Shown: positions 1-14,665, counted from the first letter of the stretch. The stretch: DNA of 64,000 nt from Streptomyces sp. AM 2-1-1 (GCF_029167645.1 NZ_CP119147.1:6156501-6220500); one strand, 5' to 3'. The notes: generated by a model not told the origin, from the letters alone. A program made the numbers and translations.

Positions 1-837
1 GGCAAGTGCGTCGACGACGCCGTGATCATGCGCCGCGCCCTGGAGTACGTGAAGGCGTTCGACGGGGTCGTCGCCCAGCACGCCCAGGAGCCCCGCCTCA
101 CCGAGGGCGCCCAGATGAACGAGGGCACCGTCTCCTCCGAGCTCGGCCTCGTCGGCTGGCCCGCCGTCGCCGAGGAGTCGATCATCGCGCGCGACGTGCT
201 GCTCGCGGCCCACGTCGACTCCCGGGTGCACATCTGCCACCTCTCGACCGCCGGCTCCGTCGAGATCGTCCGCTGGGCCAAGTCCAAGGGGTGGAACGTC
301 ACCGCCGAGGTCACCCCGCACCACCTGCTCCTCACCGACGAGCTGGTGCGCTCGTACGACCCGGTCTACAAGGTGAACCCGCCGCTGCGCACCGAGGCCG
401 ACGTCATGGCCCTGCGCGAGGCGCTCGCCGACGGCACGATCGACTGCGTCGCCACCGACCACGCCCCGCACCCGCACGAGGACAAGGACTGCGAGTGGGC
501 CGCCGCCGCCATGGGCATGGTGGGCCTGGAGACCGCGCTCTCCGTCGTCCAGCAGACGATGGTCGAGACCGGTCTGCTCGACTGGGCGGGCGTCGCCGAC
601 CGGATGTCCTTCCGCCCCGCGGCCATCGGCCGCCTCGACGGTCACGGCCGGCCCGTCTCGGTCGGTGAGCCCGCCAACCTCGTCCTGGTCGATCCGGCAT
701 ACCGTGGAGCCGTGGACCCCGCGGGCTTCGCGTCCCGCAGCCGCAACACCCCCTACGAGGGCCGTGAGCTGCCGGGCCGCGTCACCCACACCTTCCTGCG
801 GGGCCGCGCCACGGTCGTCGACGGGAAGCTCACGTGA
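1..837 (+). CDS. pyrC: Dihydroorotase PyrC (5'-truncated by the window edge)
   Basis: C-terminal 278 residues of a dihydroorotase, which closes N-carbamoyl-aspartate to dihydroorotate in pyrimidine synthesis. The reading frame is open from base 1, so the N-terminal metal-binding HxH lies outside the window. Visible amidohydrolase marks are the metal-ligand region [11 protein letters not shown], the [10 protein letters not shown] segment and the catalytic-Asp segment [14 protein letters not shown]. The tail [13 protein letters not shown] is typical of the long bacterial class. The stop overlaps the GTG of the next gene by 4 bp (GTGA), which suggests translational coupling in a pyr operon whose first genes (probably pyrR and pyrB) lie upstream. 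Confidence 0.95.
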   Translation, partial: GKCVDDAVIMRRALEYVKAFDGVVAQHAQEPRLTEGAQMNEGTVSSELGLVGWPAVAEESIIARDVLLAAHVDSRVHICHLSTAGSVEIVRWAKSKGWNVTAEVTPHHLLLTDELVRSYDPVYKVNPPLRTEADVMALREALADGTIDCVATDHAPHPHEDKDCEWAAAAMGMVGLETALSVVQQTMVETGLLDWAGVADRMSFRPAAIGRLDGHGRPVSVGEPANLVLVDPAYRGAVDPAGFASRSRNTPYEGRELPGRVTHTFLRGRATVVDGKLT

Positions 838-1412
838 CACATCCGATCCCCCTGTACCTGCTGGCCGCCGATCAGAAGTCGGCCGAGGTCACCGACTGGT
901 CCGCCCGGATCAGCTGGGTCGTCGGCATACTGGTCTTCGTGGCCTTCGTCTACTGGCTGATGCGCCAGGGATGGAAGTGGCGCGGCAGCCTCCAGTCCGA
1001 CCTGCCGGAACTCGCCACCACCCCCGAGGGCTTCATGGACCGCCCCCCGCTGCTGGAGCTCACCGGCCGCTACCACGGCTCGACCACCGCCGGGCAGTGG
1101 CTCGACCGGATCGTCGCCCACGGCCTCGGCACCCGCAGCCGGGTCGTGCTCACGCTCACGGAGCAGGGCCTGGACGTCGTACGCCCCGGAGCCGCCGGGT
1201 TCTTCGTGCCCGCCGAGGCGCTGCGCGGGGCCCGGCACGAGCGCGCGCTCGCGGGCAAGGTCCTCCCCGAGGGCGGCCTGCTGGTCGTCACCTGGGCCCA
1301 CGGCGACAAGCTGATCGACTCCGGGTTCCGCTCCGACCGGGCGGCCGACCACCAGACCTGGATCGACACCCTCACCTCTCTCACCAGCACTACGGAAGGC
1401 ACCGCACGATGA
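834..1412 (+). CDS. Membrane-anchored PH-like domain protein of the pyr operon
   Basis: 192-residue protein with one predicted membrane segment (about residues 25-43, [17 protein letters not shown]) followed by a soluble domain that reads like a bacterial PH-like fold. It is locked into the pyrimidine operon: it overlaps pyrC by 4 bp (GTGA) and carA by 4 bp (ATGA). No catalytic motif is visible. Proteins of this kind commonly sit between pyrC and carA in Streptomyces, but I know of no demonstrated role. It might tether a pyrimidine enzyme to the membrane; that is speculation. Confidence 0.75.
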   Translation: MTHPIPLYLLAADQKSAEVTDWSARISWVVGILVFVAFVYWLMRQGWKWRGSLQSDLPELATTPEGFMDRPPLLELTGRYHGSTTAGQWLDRIVAHGLGTRSRVVLTLTEQGLDVVRPGAAGFFVPAEALRGARHERALAGKVLPEGGLLVVTWAHGDKLIDSGFRSDRAADHQTWIDTLTSLTSTTEGTAR

Positions 1413-2558
1413 CGATCTCCAATCCGGGGCACGCCTCGCAGAGGAAAAGGGTGTCTCCCGCCGTACTCGTCCTGGAGGACGGCCGCATCTTCCGCGGCCG
1501 TGCCTACGGGGCCGTGGGGGAGACGTTCGGCGAGGCCGTTTTCTCCACCGGCATGACCGGCTACCAGGAGACGCTGACCGACCCCTCATACGACCGCCAG
1601 ATCGTCGTCGCCACCGCGCCGCAGATCGGCAACACCGGCTGGAACGACGAGGACGACGAGTCCGGCCGCATCTGGGTCTCCGGCTACGTGGTCCGCGACC
1701 CCGCCCGCATCCCGTCCAACTGGCGCTCGCGCCGTCCCCTGGACGAGGAGCTCGCACGGCAGGGTGTCGTCGGCATCTGCGGCATCGACACCCGCGCCCT
1801 CACCCGCCACCTGCGCGAGCGCGGCGCGATGCGCTCCGGCGTCTTCTCCGGCGAGGCACTCGCCCCCGACGCCGAACTGCTCGCCCGGGTCCGGGCGCAG
1901 CCGCAGATGACGGGCGCCAGCCTGTACGAGGAGGTCGCCACCAAGGAGGCCTACACCGTTCCGGCGGTCGGCGAGAAGAAGTTCACCGTCGCCGCCATCG
2001 ACCTCGGCATCAAGGGCATGACCCCGCGCCGGATGGCCGAGCGCGGCATCGAGGTGCACGTGCTCCCCGCCACCGCGACCGCCGAAGAGGTCTACGCCGT
2101 CGCCCCCGACGGGGTGTTCTTCTCCAACGGCCCCGGCGACCCCGCCACCGCCGAGGGCCCGGTGGCGCTGATGCGCGCCGTGCTCGAGCGCAGGACGCCG
2201 CTCTTCGGCATCTGCTTCGGCAACCAGATCCTCGGCCGTGCCCTCGGCTTCGGCACGTACAAGCTGAAGTACGGCCACCGGGGCATCAACCAGCCCGTCC
2301 AGGACCGTACGACCGGCAAGGTCGAGGTCACCGCGCACAACCACGGCTTCGCCGTCGACGCGCCCCTGGACAGGGTCTCGGAGACCGAGTTCGGCCGTGC
2401 CGAGGTCTCCCACGTCTGCCTGAACGACCAGGTCGTCGAAGGACTGCACCTCCTCGACCAGCCTGCCTTCAGCGTCCAGTACCACCCCGAAGCGGCAGCC
2501 GGCCCGCACGACGCCGCCTACCTCTTCGACCGTTTCGTCACCCTGATGGAGGGCCAGC

Positions 2559-2566
<8 letters not shown>
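1409..2566 (+). CDS. carA: Carbamoyl-phosphate synthase small (glutaminase) subunit
   Basis: 385 residues, the usual CarA length. It hydrolyses glutamine and passes ammonia to CarB to make carbamoyl phosphate for arginine and pyrimidines. The N-terminal half carries the CPSase small-chain signature ([30 protein letters not shown]). The C-terminal class I amidotransferase domain shows the nucleophile in GICFGNQ (about Cys269) and the His/Glu pair in QYHPEA (about His359/Glu361). I chose ATG 1409 because it overlaps the preceding stop (ATGA). The reading frame is open further upstream, but only inside pyrC and the PH gene. carB begins 7 bp before its stop. Confidence 0.97.
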
Positions 2567-5867
<3,301 letters not shown>

Positions 5868-5880
5868 GAGCGGGGTACGA

Positions 5881-5913
5881 CCGGCTCCGGGACCCGCGCG
5901 GTCCCGGAGCCGG
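5881..5913. terminator. Hairpin between carB and pyrD
   Basis: Perfect 14-bp inverted repeat (arms 5881-5894 and 5900-5913, loop CGCGC) 13 bp after carB. No T-run follows. It may attenuate or end carB transcripts, or protect the 3' end, before pyrD is read. Confidence 0.6.
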
Positions 5914-5969
5914 CCAGGCAAGGGGGGCACCGGTCAAGCGGTGTCCCCCTCTTCGTGAGGACACCTTCG

Positions 5970-7075
<1,106 letters not shown>

Positions 7076-7079
<4 letters not shown>

Positions 7080-7912
7080 CCCCCGAACCCTTCGGCGCAC
7101 GCCTGCGCCACGCCATGGACACCCGCGGGCCGCTCTGCGTCGGCATCGACCCGCACGCCACGCTGCTCGCCTCCTGGGGTCTGCCCGACGACATCGCGGG
7201 CCTGGAGCGCTTCACCCGTACGGTCGTCGAGGCCCTGGCCGACCGGGTCGCCGTCCTCAAGCCGCAGTCCGCGTTCTTCGAGCGCTTCGGCTCCCGCGGC
7301 ATCGCCGTGCTGGAGACGGCCGTCGCCGAGGCCCGCTCGGCCGGCGCGCTCGTACTCATGGACGCCAAGCGCGGTGACATCGGGTCGACCATGGGCGCCT
7401 ACGCGGCCACCTACCTGGACAAGGACTCGCCGCTCTTCTCGGACGCCGTCACCGTCTCGCCGTACCTCGGCTTCGGCTCGCTGCGCCCGGCGCTCGACGC
7501 CGCCGCGGTCTCCGGCGCGGGCGTCTTCGTGCTGGCGCTCACCTCGAACCCGGAGGGCGCCGAGGTGCAGCGCGCCACCGCCGCCGACGGCCGTTCGCTG
7601 GCCCAGCTGATGCTCGACCACATGGCCGCCGAGAACGCCGGGGCCGAGCCGATGGGGTCGGTCGGCGCCGTGGTCGGCGCGACCCTCGGGGACGCCGGGG
7701 CCGACCTCGCGATCAACGGGCCGCTGCTCGCTCCGGGCATCGGTGCCCAGGGCGCCACCCCGGCCGACCTGACGGCCGTGTTCGGTGACGCGGTGAACAA
7801 CGTGGTGCCGAGCGTGAGCCGGGGTGTCCTGCGCCACGGACCGGACGCCGCGGGGCTCCGCGGCGCCGCCGAACGCTTCGCCGACGAGATCCGTACGGCC
7901 GTTCACGGATAG
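7076..7912 (+). CDS. pyrF: Orotidine-5'-phosphate decarboxylase, long actinobacterial form
   Basis: 278 residues. It decarboxylates OMP to UMP, the last step of the pathway. The catalytic Lys-containing signature DAKRGDIGSTMGAYAATYL starts at residue 96, with K98 as the catalytic lysine. VGIDPH near the start and the phosphate-binding VPSVSRGV near the end are intact. The longer OMPDC subfamily (about 270-280 residues) is normal for actinobacteria. GTG start with 4-bp overlap to pyrD. Last gene of the pyr run; an intrinsic terminator follows. Confidence 0.97.
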
Positions 7913-7979
7913 TTGAATGCGACACATAACAGCGCGTTGACGAATTCCTGAGGAAAATCCCGGCCTTTATGTCGCGAAT

Positions 7980-8011
7980 GTCCTGGTCGGCCACAGCTGA
8001 CCAGGACTTTT
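7980..8011 (+). terminator. Intrinsic terminator of the pyr operon
   Basis: 9-bp stem GTCCTGGTC/GACCAGGAC (7980-7988 and 7999-8007) with a 10-nt loop, followed directly by TTTT. It ends pyrF transcription about 70 bp after the stop and isolates the mihF unit. Confidence 0.8.
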
Positions 8012-8023
8012 CGTTCGTTCTCG

Positions 8024-8052
8024 CTGACTCCGGGGCAGTTGGCCGCTAGTCT
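8024..8052 (+). promoter_or_regulatory. Candidate vegetative promoter of mihF
   Basis: CTGACT (8024-8029), 17-bp spacer, TAGTCT (8047-8052). This fits a HrdB-type promoter placed after the pyr terminator and would give a leader of about 100 nt before mihF. Confidence 0.4.
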
Positions 8053-8161
8053 CCGTCGAGAGCCAACGAGCACAGGTTGTTGTTCGTGGCTCGCCAGGTG
8101 TGGGGCAACAGGTTCCTCACCGGTCCGTATCCGACAGATCGACATCCGAGGTGACGTAGGC

Positions 8162-8485
8162 GTGGCTCTTCCGCCCCTTACCCCTGAACAGCGCGCAGCC
8201 GCGCTCGAAAAGGCCGCCGCGGCTCGCCGGGAGCGGGCCGAGGTAAAGAATCGACTCAAGCACTCCGGCGCCTCGCTCCACGAGGTCATCAAGCAGGGCC
8301 GGGAGAACGACGTCATCGGCAAGATGAAGGTCTCCGCACTCCTGGAGTCCCTGCCGGGCGTGGGCAAGGTCCGCGCCAAGCAGATCATGGAGCGTCTCGG
8401 GATCTCCGAGAGCCGCAGGGTCAGGGGTCTCGGCTCCAACCAGATCGCATCCTTGGAGCGAGAGTTCGGCGGCTCCGCCGCCTGA
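8162..8485 (+). CDS. mihF: Actinobacterial integration host factor MihF
   Basis: 107-residue basic nucleoid protein unrelated in sequence to E. coli IHF. The N-terminal half is a long charged helix ([20 protein letters not shown]). The C-terminal half has the DNA-binding helical part [21 protein letters not shown], cut short here. The GTG start is chosen because GAGGTGA lies about 10 bp upstream and the protein then begins [18 protein letters not shown] as expected. It bends DNA and affects nucleoid compaction and development in Streptomyces (family knowledge). It lies immediately upstream of gmk, as is usual in the genus. Confidence 0.95.
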   Translation: MALPPLTPEQRAAALEKAAAARRERAEVKNRLKHSGASLHEVIKQGRENDVIGKMKVSALLESLPGVGKVRAKQIMERLGISESRRVRGLGSNQIASLEREFGGSAA

Positions 8486-8486
8486 C

Positions 8487-8517
8487 GTTCTCAGGCACTC
8501 CTGAGAACCTGGATAAT
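8487..8517 (+). promoter_or_regulatory. Inverted repeat overlapping a leaderless gmk promoter
   Basis: A perfect 9-bp stem with a 4-nt loop (8487-8495 and 8500-8508) lies just after the mihF stop. A near-perfect -10 hexamer, GATAAT (8512-8517), follows directly. With normal spacing, transcription would start at or beside the gmk ATG (8524). No Shine-Dalgarno is visible, so a leaderless gmk mRNA is likely. The stem covers the -35 zone and could be the mihF terminator, an operator, or both. Confidence 0.5.
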
Positions 8518-8523
8518 CGCTGC

Positions 8524-9141
8524 ATGGCTGCAACATCCCGGGGGACGTCCCCCGTACCCCCGGACGTACGTCCGCGGCTGACCGTGCTCTCCGGCCCCTC
8601 CGGGGTCGGCAAGAGCACGGTCGTCGCGCATATGCGCAAGGTCCACCCCGAGGTCTGGCTCTCGGTGTCGGCGACGACCCGCAAGCCGCGCCCCGGCGAG
8701 ACCAACGGCGTCCACTACTTCTTCGTGGACGACCAGGAGTTCGACAAGCTGATCGCCAACGGCGAGCTGCTCGAATGGGCGGAGTTCGCGGGCAACCGCT
8801 ACGGCACCCCCCGCCGGGCCGTCCTCGACCGCCTGGAGAACGGCGAGCCGGTGCTGCTGGAGATCGACCTCCAGGGCGCCCGGCTGGTCCGCGAGTCGAT
8901 GGCCGACGCGCGGCTCGTCTTCCTCGCCCCTCCGAGCTGGGACGAACTGGTCCGCCGGCTCACCGGCCGGGGCACCGAACCGCCCGAGGTGATCGAGCGC
9001 AGGCTCGCCGCCGCACGGGTGGAGCTGGCCGCCGAGGCCGAGTTCGACACCACCCTCGTCAACACCTCCGTCGAGGACGTGGCGCGCGAGCTGCTAACGT
9101 TGATGCTTCAGGCTTCCGACCACCGTGCCACGAGCGACTGA
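8524..9141 (+). CDS. gmk: Guanylate kinase
   Basis: 205 residues. It phosphorylates GMP to GDP with ATP. P-loop GPSGVGKST at residues 24-32; GMP-binding region [26 protein letters not shown] and the lid segment [17 protein letters not shown] are intact. The first 17 residues are a Pro-rich tail before the kinase fold. It probably uses a leaderless start (see the promoter entry). The upstream neighbour is mihF and rpoZ follows 135 bp later. Confidence 0.96.
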   Translation: MAATSRGTSPVPPDVRPRLTVLSGPSGVGKSTVVAHMRKVHPEVWLSVSATTRKPRPGETNGVHYFFVDDQEFDKLIANGELLEWAEFAGNRYGTPRRAVLDRLENGEPVLLEIDLQGARLVRESMADARLVFLAPPSWDELVRRLTGRGTEPPEVIERRLAAARVELAAEAEFDTTLVNTSVEDVARELLTLMLQASDHRATSD

Positions 9142-9276
9142 GATCAACTGAGGAAACGACGCGATCGGCCCCCCGGGCCACCGCCGAGTGTTCAGTCGCA
9201 CCGCACGGATCAGCGCCGGCCGGCAGCCGCAGCATCAAAGATCTCTTTGATCTACACCCCCTTCGGAAGGCAGAGA

Positions 9277-9549
9277 GTGTCCTCTTCCATCACCACGCCC
9301 GAGGGCATCATCAACCCGCCGATTGATGAGCTCCTCGAGGCCACCGACTCGAAGTACAGCCTGGTGATCTACGCCGCCAAGCGCGCGCGTCAGATCAACG
9401 CGTACTACTCGCAGCTCGGTGAAGGCCTCCTCGAGTACGTCGGTCCGCTCGTCGACACCCACGTCCACGAGAAGCCGCTGTCGATCGCGCTTCGCGAGAT
9501 CAACGCCGGCCTGCTGACCTCGGAGGCCATCGAGGGCCCCGCGCAGTAA
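9277..9549 (+). CDS. rpoZ: RNA polymerase omega subunit
   Basis: 90 residues, the standard Streptomyces omega. It stabilises beta-prime in core RNA polymerase. The conserved region ([20 protein letters not shown], then [11 protein letters not shown]) is complete. The start is GTG 9277, with GGAAGG 6 bp upstream. An in-frame upstream codon (9247) would add a non-conserved extension without a ribosome site. A 17-bp hairpin terminator follows at 9591. Confidence 0.97.
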   Translation: MSSSITTPEGIINPPIDELLEATDSKYSLVIYAAKRARQINAYYSQLGEGLLEYVGPLVDTHVHEKPLSIALREINAGLLTSEAIEGPAQ

Positions 9550-9590
9550 GCGGCACCACATCCTGCCGAGAGCAGGAAGCTCGCACCTTC

Positions 9591-9627
9591 ACCCCGGGCC
9601 CGGCGGATCATCCGCCGGGCCCGGGGT
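9591..9627. terminator. Terminator after rpoZ
   Basis: Perfect 17-bp stem (9591-9607 and 9611-9627) with loop TCA. It lies 41 bp after rpoZ and separates it from coaBC. Confidence 0.75.
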
Positions 9628-9720
9628 GCGTCCGCGGGCCGGTCGCACCGGGCCGCCGGACCCCGGGCGGGGGCGGTGGGGCAGCATGGAGGGACACCGA
9701 GCCGAGTGCGGGGAGACGCA

Positions 9721-10926
9721 GTGGAGAAGCCGAAGGTCGTTCTGGGGGTCAGCGGCGGCATCGCCGCCTACAAGGCGTGCGAGCTGCTGCGCCGGCTGAC
9801 CGAGTCCGGACACGACGTACGAGTCGTGCCCACCGCGGCCTCCCTCCACTTCGTCGGCGCCGCCACCTGGTCCGCGCTCTCGGGCCACCCGGTCTCCACC
9901 GAGGTCTGGAACGACGTCCACGAGGTCCCGCACGTGCGGACCGGGCAGAGCGCCGACCTCGTGGTGGTCGCCCCGGCCACCGCCGACATGCTGGCCAAGG
10001 CCGCCCACGGCCTCGCCGACGACCTGCTCACCAACACCCTGCTCACCGCCCGCTGCCCGGTCGTCTTCGCGCCCGCGATGCACACCGAGATGTGGGAGCA
10101 CCCCGCCACCCAGGAGAACGTCGCCACCCTGCGCCGCCGGGGAGCGGTCGTGGTCGAACCCGCGGTCGGCCGCCTCACCGGCGCGGACACCGGCAAGGGC
10201 CGGCTCCCCGACCCCGCCGAGATCTTCGAGGTCTGCCGCCGGGTGCTGGCGCGGGGCGCCGCCGGCCCCGACCTGGCGGGGCGCCACGTGGTCGTCTCCG
10301 CCGGTGGCACCCGCGAACCGCTGGACCCGGTCCGCTTCCTGGGCAACCGGTCCTCCGGCAAGCAGGGGTACGCGCTCGCGCGCACCGCCGTCGCCCGGGG
10401 CGCCCGGGTCACGCTGGTCGAGGCCAACACCGGCCTGCCCGACCCGGCCGGCGCGGACGTGGTGCACGTGGGCACCGCCGTCCAGCTGCGGGAGGCCGTG
10501 CTGAAGGCGGCGGCCGACGCGGACGTGGTGGTGATGGCCGCGGCCGTCGCCGACTTCCGGCCCGCCACGTACGCCGAGGGGAAGATCAAGAAGCGCGACG
10601 ACCGCGCGGATCCGGTCATTGAGCTCGTGCGTAATCCGGACATCCTCGCCGAGGTCTCCGCCGAACGGGCCGCACCCGGACAGGTGGTCGTGGGATTCGC
10701 CGCGGAGACCGACGAGGTGCTCGCCAACGGGCGCGAGAAACTCCGCCGCAAGGGGTGTGACCTCCTCGTGGTGAACGAGGTGGGCGAGCACAAGACCTTC
10801 GGTTCCGCCGAGAACGAAGCGGTCGTCCTGGCCCCGGACGGCACGGAGACGGCCGTGCCCTACGGGCCCAAGGAGGGTCTGGCGGACACTTTGTGGGATC
10901 TGGTCGTCGCACGCTTCCCGGAGTAG
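9721..10926 (+). CDS. coaBC: Bifunctional phosphopantothenoylcysteine decarboxylase / synthetase
   Basis: 401 residues. It makes 4'-phosphopantetheine from 4'-phosphopantothenate and cysteine. The N-terminal CoaC flavoprotein part has [18 protein letters not shown], a candidate active-site His in VPHVRTGQ, and the substrate-clamp Cys region [12 protein letters not shown]. The C-terminal CoaB part starts near residue 190 with [19 protein letters not shown] and contains AAAVADFRP and KIKKR. GTG 9721 has GGGGAGA about 5 bp upstream; an in-frame upstream ATG-like start at 9676 would put non-conserved residues in front. Its product feeds CoA synthesis; metK follows after a 238-bp gap. Confidence 0.94.
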   Translation: MEKPKVVLGVSGGIAAYKACELLRRLTESGHDVRVVPTAASLHFVGAATWSALSGHPVSTEVWNDVHEVPHVRTGQSADLVVVAPATADMLAKAAHGLADDLLTNTLLTARCPVVFAPAMHTEMWEHPATQENVATLRRRGAVVVEPAVGRLTGADTGKGRLPDPAEIFEVCRRVLARGAAGPDLAGRHVVVSAGGTREPLDPVRFLGNRSSGKQGYALARTAVARGARVTLVEANTGLPDPAGADVVHVGTAVQLREAVLKAAADADVVVMAAAVADFRPATYAEGKIKKRDDRADPVIELVRNPDILAEVSAERAAPGQVVVGFAAETDEVLANGREKLRRKGCDLLVVNEVGEHKTFGSAENEAVVLAPDGTETAVPYGPKEGLADTLWDLVVARFPE

Positions 10927-11164
10927 ATTCACCCCCGCCGAGCCCGTGGAAGGGGCGAAGGAGAAGATAGGCCTTCACCACGCTTCCGCGGGAGGAACCG
11001 CACCCCGGGTTCTTCGGTGCCGCACGTCACAGCGCTCCAAGGGGCGAGACGCGTGGCCCAACCGCAGGAAGCGACCGATAAACTGGTCGCGGAACGTGCC
11101 GGGCGCAGCTCCCGACCGTTCCACCCATGATCAGCCAGCAGCCGCTGCAACCCCAGGGAGCGAT
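10927..11164 (+). promoter_or_regulatory. metK upstream region, no recognised riboswitch
   Basis: 238-bp gap that presumably holds the metK promoter and leader. I see short potential stems (for example GACCGATAAACTGGTC near 11070). None of the conserved cores of the SAM-I, SAM-II or SAM-IV aptamers could be recognised by eye. AGGGAG shortly before GTG 11165 is the likely ribosome site. Confidence 0.35.
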
Positions 11165-12385
11165 GTGTCCCGCCGTCTCTTCACCTCGGAGTCCGTCACC
11201 GAGGGTCACCCCGACAAGATCGCTGACCAGATCAGCGACACGATTCTCGACGCGCTCCTGCGCGAGGACCCCACCTCGCGCGTCGCCGTCGAGACCTTGA
11301 TCACCACTGGTCTGGTGCACGTCGCGGGTGAGGTCACGACCAAGGCCTACGCCGACATCCCCAACCTCGTGCGCAACAAGATCCTGGAGATCGGCTACGA
11401 CTCCTCCAAGAAGGGCTTCGACGGCGCCTCCTGCGGCGTCTCGGTGTCCATCGGAGCGCAGTCCCCGGACATCGCCCAGGGCGTCGACACCGCGTACGAG
11501 AAGCGGGTGCTGGGTGCGGCGGTCGTCGAGGACGACGAGCTCGACAAGCAGGGCGCGGGCGACCAGGGCCTGATGTTCGGGTACGCCTGCGACGAGACGC
11601 CCGAGCTGATGCCGCTCCCGATCTACGTGGCGCACCGGCTCTCCCGCCGTCTCTCCGACGTCCGCAAGAACGGCACCATCCCCTACCTGCGCCCCGACGG
11701 CAAGACGCAGGTCACCATCGAGTACGACGGTGACAAGGCCGTCCGGCTCGACACGGTCGTCGTCTCCTCGCAGCACGCCTCGGACATCGACCTCGACTCG
11801 CTGCTCGCCCCCGACATCCGCGAGTTCGTCGTGGAGCACGTGCTGGCCCAGCTCATCGAGGACGGCATCAAGCTCGACACCGAGGGGTACCGCCTGCTGG
11901 TGAACCCGACCGGACGCTTCGAGATCGGCGGCCCGATGGGCGACGCCGGCCTCACCGGCCGCAAGATCATCATCGACACCTACGGCGGCATGGCCCGTCA
12001 CGGCGGCGGCGCCTTCTCGGGCAAGGACCCGTCCAAGGTCGACCGGTCCGCCGCGTACGCCATGCGCTGGGTGGCCAAGAACGTCGTCGCAGCCGGGCTC
12101 GCCGCCCGCTGCGAGGTGCAGGTGGCGTACGCGATCGGCAAGGCCGAGCCCGTCGGTCTCTTCGTCGAGACCTTCGGCACCGCCGCGGTGGACACCGAGA
12201 AGATCGAGCACGCCATCGGTGAGGTCTTCGACCTCCGCCCGGCCGCGATCATCCGCGACCTGGACCTGCTCCGTCCGATCTACGCGCAGACGGCGGCGTA
12301 CGGCCACTTCGGCCGCGAGCTCCCCGACTTCACCTGGGAGCGCACCGACCGGGTGGACGCGCTGCGCGCGGCCGCCGGCCTGTAG
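11165..12385 (+). CDS. metK: S-adenosylmethionine synthetase
   Basis: 406 residues. It makes SAM from methionine and ATP. Hallmarks: [11 protein letters not shown] (residues 8-18), the hexapeptide-type loop [12 protein letters not shown], and the P-loop-like [16 protein letters not shown]. Full length for the family. Start GTG 11165 ([14 protein letters not shown]) sits behind AGGGAG; the upstream open frame has no family features. A very strong hairpin follows at 12413. Confidence 0.98.
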   Translation: MSRRLFTSESVTEGHPDKIADQISDTILDALLREDPTSRVAVETLITTGLVHVAGEVTTKAYADIPNLVRNKILEIGYDSSKKGFDGASCGVSVSIGAQSPDIAQGVDTAYEKRVLGAAVVEDDELDKQGAGDQGLMFGYACDETPELMPLPIYVAHRLSRRLSDVRKNGTIPYLRPDGKTQVTIEYDGDKAVRLDTVVVSSQHASDIDLDSLLAPDIREFVVEHVLAQLIEDGIKLDTEGYRLLVNPTGRFEIGGPMGDAGLTGRKIIIDTYGGMARHGGGAFSGKDPSKVDRSAAYAMRWVAKNVVAAGLAARCEVQVAYAIGKAEPVGLFVETFGTAAVDTEKIEHAIGEVFDLRPAAIIRDLDLLRPIYAQTAAYGHFGRELPDFTWERTDRVDALRAAAGL

Positions 12386-12412
12386 GACACCGCCTCCGGC
12401 GGACTTCCCGTA

Positions 12413-12463
12413 CACAGGGCCGGGGCCCGCACACCCTCACGGTGTGCGGGCCCCGGCCCTGTG
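12413..12463. terminator. Strong terminator after metK
   Basis: Perfect 23-bp stem (12413-12435 and 12441-12463), loop CTCAC, 27 bp after metK and ahead of priA. Confidence 0.85.
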
Positions 12464-12507
12464 CCGTGCGCCGCGGGCTGTCGGACCCCTCTGGTAGGAA
12501 TGTGGCT

Positions 12508-14652
12508 GTGAGCAGCGACGACGGGCGGGCGGACGAGCCGGGGGACGGCATGCCGGAACAGCTCGAGCTGATCCGGGAGACCGTGCGCCGGGCGAAGGTC
12601 CCGCGCGCCAAACCGCGGACCTGGCGGGGGGCGCCGCTCGCCGCCGAGCTGCCCGTCGCCCGGGTCCTGGTGAACAAGGGCGTGCTCCACCTCGACCAGT
12701 ACTTCGACTACGCGGTGCCCGAGGAGCTCGACGCCGACGCGCAGCCGGGGGTCCGGGTGCGGGTCCGTTTCGGCGCCGGCGGGCGCCAGGTCCGGGGCGG
12801 CCGGCGAGAGGGCGGCGGCCTGATCGACGGGTTCCTCGTCGAGCGCCGGGCCGAGTCGGACTACCAGGGGGCGCTCGCCGCGCTCGCCTACGTCGTCTCG
12901 CCGGAGCAGGTCCTCGGGCCGGAACTGCTGGCGCTGGCACGCGCGGTCGCCGACCGGTACGCGGGCAGCCTCGCCGACGTGCTCCAGCTCGCCGTGCCGC
13001 CGCGCAACGGCCGCGCCGAGAGCAGGCCCTCGCCCGAGCCGCTGCCGCCGCCCCCGGCCCCGGAGGCGGGCAGCTGGGAGCGGTACGCCCAGGGGCCCGG
13101 CTTCCTGCGCGCCCTCGCCGAGGGCGGATCGCCCCGGGCGGTGTGGACCGCCCTGCCCGGACCGCACTGGCCGCACGAGATCGCCCGGGCCGTCGCGGCC
13201 ACCCTCGCCTCGGGGCGCGGCGCGCTCGTCGTCGTCCCGGACGGGCGGGCCGCCGGTCGGGTCGACGCCGCGCTGACCGCTCTGCTGGGGCCGGGCCTGC
13301 ACGCCCTGCTCACCGCGGAGTCCGGCCCCGAGGCCCGCTACCGCCAGTGGCTCGCCGTGCGGCGCGGCTCGGTCCGCGCGGTGGTCGGGACCCGGGCGGC
13401 GATGTTCGCCCCCGTCGCGGACCTGGGGCTCGTCGTGATCTGGGAGGACGGCGACTCCAGCCACAGCGACGACAACGCCCCCTTCCCGCACGTCCGGGAG
13501 GTGCTGGAGCTGCGGGCCGCCCACGGACGCTGCGGGTTCCTGCTCGGCGCCACCGGCTGCACGGTGGAGGCCGCCCAGCTCGTCGAGACCGGCTGGGCGC
13601 TGCCGCTGGCCGCGCCCCGCGAGCAGGTGCGCCGCAGCGCCCCTCTGGTCCGTACGGTCGGCGACGAGCAGCTCGCCCGGGACGGTGCCGCCCGCTCCGC
13701 CCGGCTGCCCAGCCTCGCCTGGCAGACCGCCCGTGACGGGTTGCGCGACGGCCCGGTCCTGGTCCAGGTCCCGCGCCGGGGCTACGCCCCCCGCCTCGCC
13801 TGCGAACGCTGCCGTACGCCGGCCCGCTGCCGGCACTGCGCAGGACCGCTCCAGGCCCAGGACCAGCGGGAACTCGACTGCGCCTGGTGCGGACGCCCCG
13901 AGCACGGGTGGCACTGCGCCGCGTGCGGGAGCGACCGGCTGCGCGCCCGGATCGTCGGGGCCCGGCGTACGGCGGACGAGCTCGGCCGCGCCTTCCCCGC
14001 CGTGCCCGTCCGCACCTCGGGCCGCGACCACATCCTGGACGAGGTACCGGGCGAGCCCGCCCTCGTGGTGAGCACACCGGGGGCGGAGCCCGTCGCCGAA
14101 GGCGGTTACGCGGCGGCGCTGCTCCTCGACGGATGGGCCATGCTCGGCCGGCCCGACCTCCGGGCGGGAGAGGAGGCGCTGCGCCGCTGGATCTCCGCCG
14201 CCTCGCTGGTCCGGGGGCAGGAGGAGGGCGGCACCGTGGTCGTCGTGGCCGAACCGACGCTCGGGCCCGTCCAGGCGCTGGTGCGGTGGGACCCGGCCGG
14301 GTTCGCCCGCCGGGAGCTCGCCGAGCGGGCCGAACTCGGCTTCCCGCCCGTCTCCCGGATGGCCTCGGTGACGGGCACTCCCGGGGCGCTCACCGCGTTC
14401 CTGGAGAGCGCGGGGCTGCCGCCGGAGGCCGAGGTCCTCGGACCGGTACCGGTGCACTCCGCCGGACCTGGCCGGCCCCGCCGGACCGGGGACGCGCCGC
14501 AGGGGGAGACGTGGGAGCGGCTGCTGATCCGGGTGGTTCCCGGACGGGGTGCCGCTCTCGCCGCCGCGCTGAAGGCGGCTCAGGCCGCGCGGACCGCCCG
14601 GGGCGGGGCGGAGCCCGTACGCATCCGGATCGATCCGCCCGACATCGGCTGA
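12508..14652 (+). CDS. priA: PriA-like replication restart protein lacking helicase motifs
   Basis: 714 residues. The N-terminal 3'-DNA-binding domain is clear (VARVLVNKGVLHLDQYFDYAVPEEL). A zinc-binding block of paired cysteines runs from about Cys432 (CERCRTPARCRHC, then CAWCG and CAACGS). The helicase core is degenerate: where Walker A should be there is ALPGPHWPHEIARAV, and the DEEH box is replaced by VVIWEDGDSSHSDD. Actinobacterial PriA proteins are known to lack a detectable helicase, so this is a family trait and not local damage. Start GTG 12508 follows TAGGAA closely and has no clear ribosome site, so it may be leaderless. The upstream open frame runs into the metK terminator. Confidence 0.9.
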   Translation: MSSDDGRADEPGDGMPEQLELIRETVRRAKVPRAKPRTWRGAPLAAELPVARVLVNKGVLHLDQYFDYAVPEELDADAQPGVRVRVRFGAGGRQVRGGRREGGGLIDGFLVERRAESDYQGALAALAYVVSPEQVLGPELLALARAVADRYAGSLADVLQLAVPPRNGRAESRPSPEPLPPPPAPEAGSWERYAQGPGFLRALAEGGSPRAVWTALPGPHWPHEIARAVAATLASGRGALVVVPDGRAAGRVDAALTALLGPGLHALLTAESGPEARYRQWLAVRRGSVRAVVGTRAAMFAPVADLGLVVIWEDGDSSHSDDNAPFPHVREVLELRAAHGRCGFLLGATGCTVEAAQLVETGWALPLAAPREQVRRSAPLVRTVGDEQLARDGAARSARLPSLAWQTARDGLRDGPVLVQVPRRGYAPRLACERCRTPARCRHCAGPLQAQDQRELDCAWCGRPEHGWHCAACGSDRLRARIVGARRTADELGRAFPAVPVRTSGRDHILDEVPGEPALVVSTPGAEPVAEGGYAAALLLDGWAMLGRPDLRAGEEALRRWISAASLVRGQEEGGTVVVVAEPTLGPVQALVRWDPAGFARRELAERAELGFPPVSRMASVTGTPGALTAFLESAGLPPEAEVLGPVPVHSAGPGRPRRTGDAPQGETWERLLIRVVPGRGAALAAALKAAQAARTARGGAEPVRIRIDPPDIG

Positions 14653-14665
14653 ACGCCGGCCCGCG

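Noticed and set aside
10927-11164. SAM riboswitch before metK
   Set aside because: None of the conserved aptamer cores could be recognised; left as an ordinary leader.
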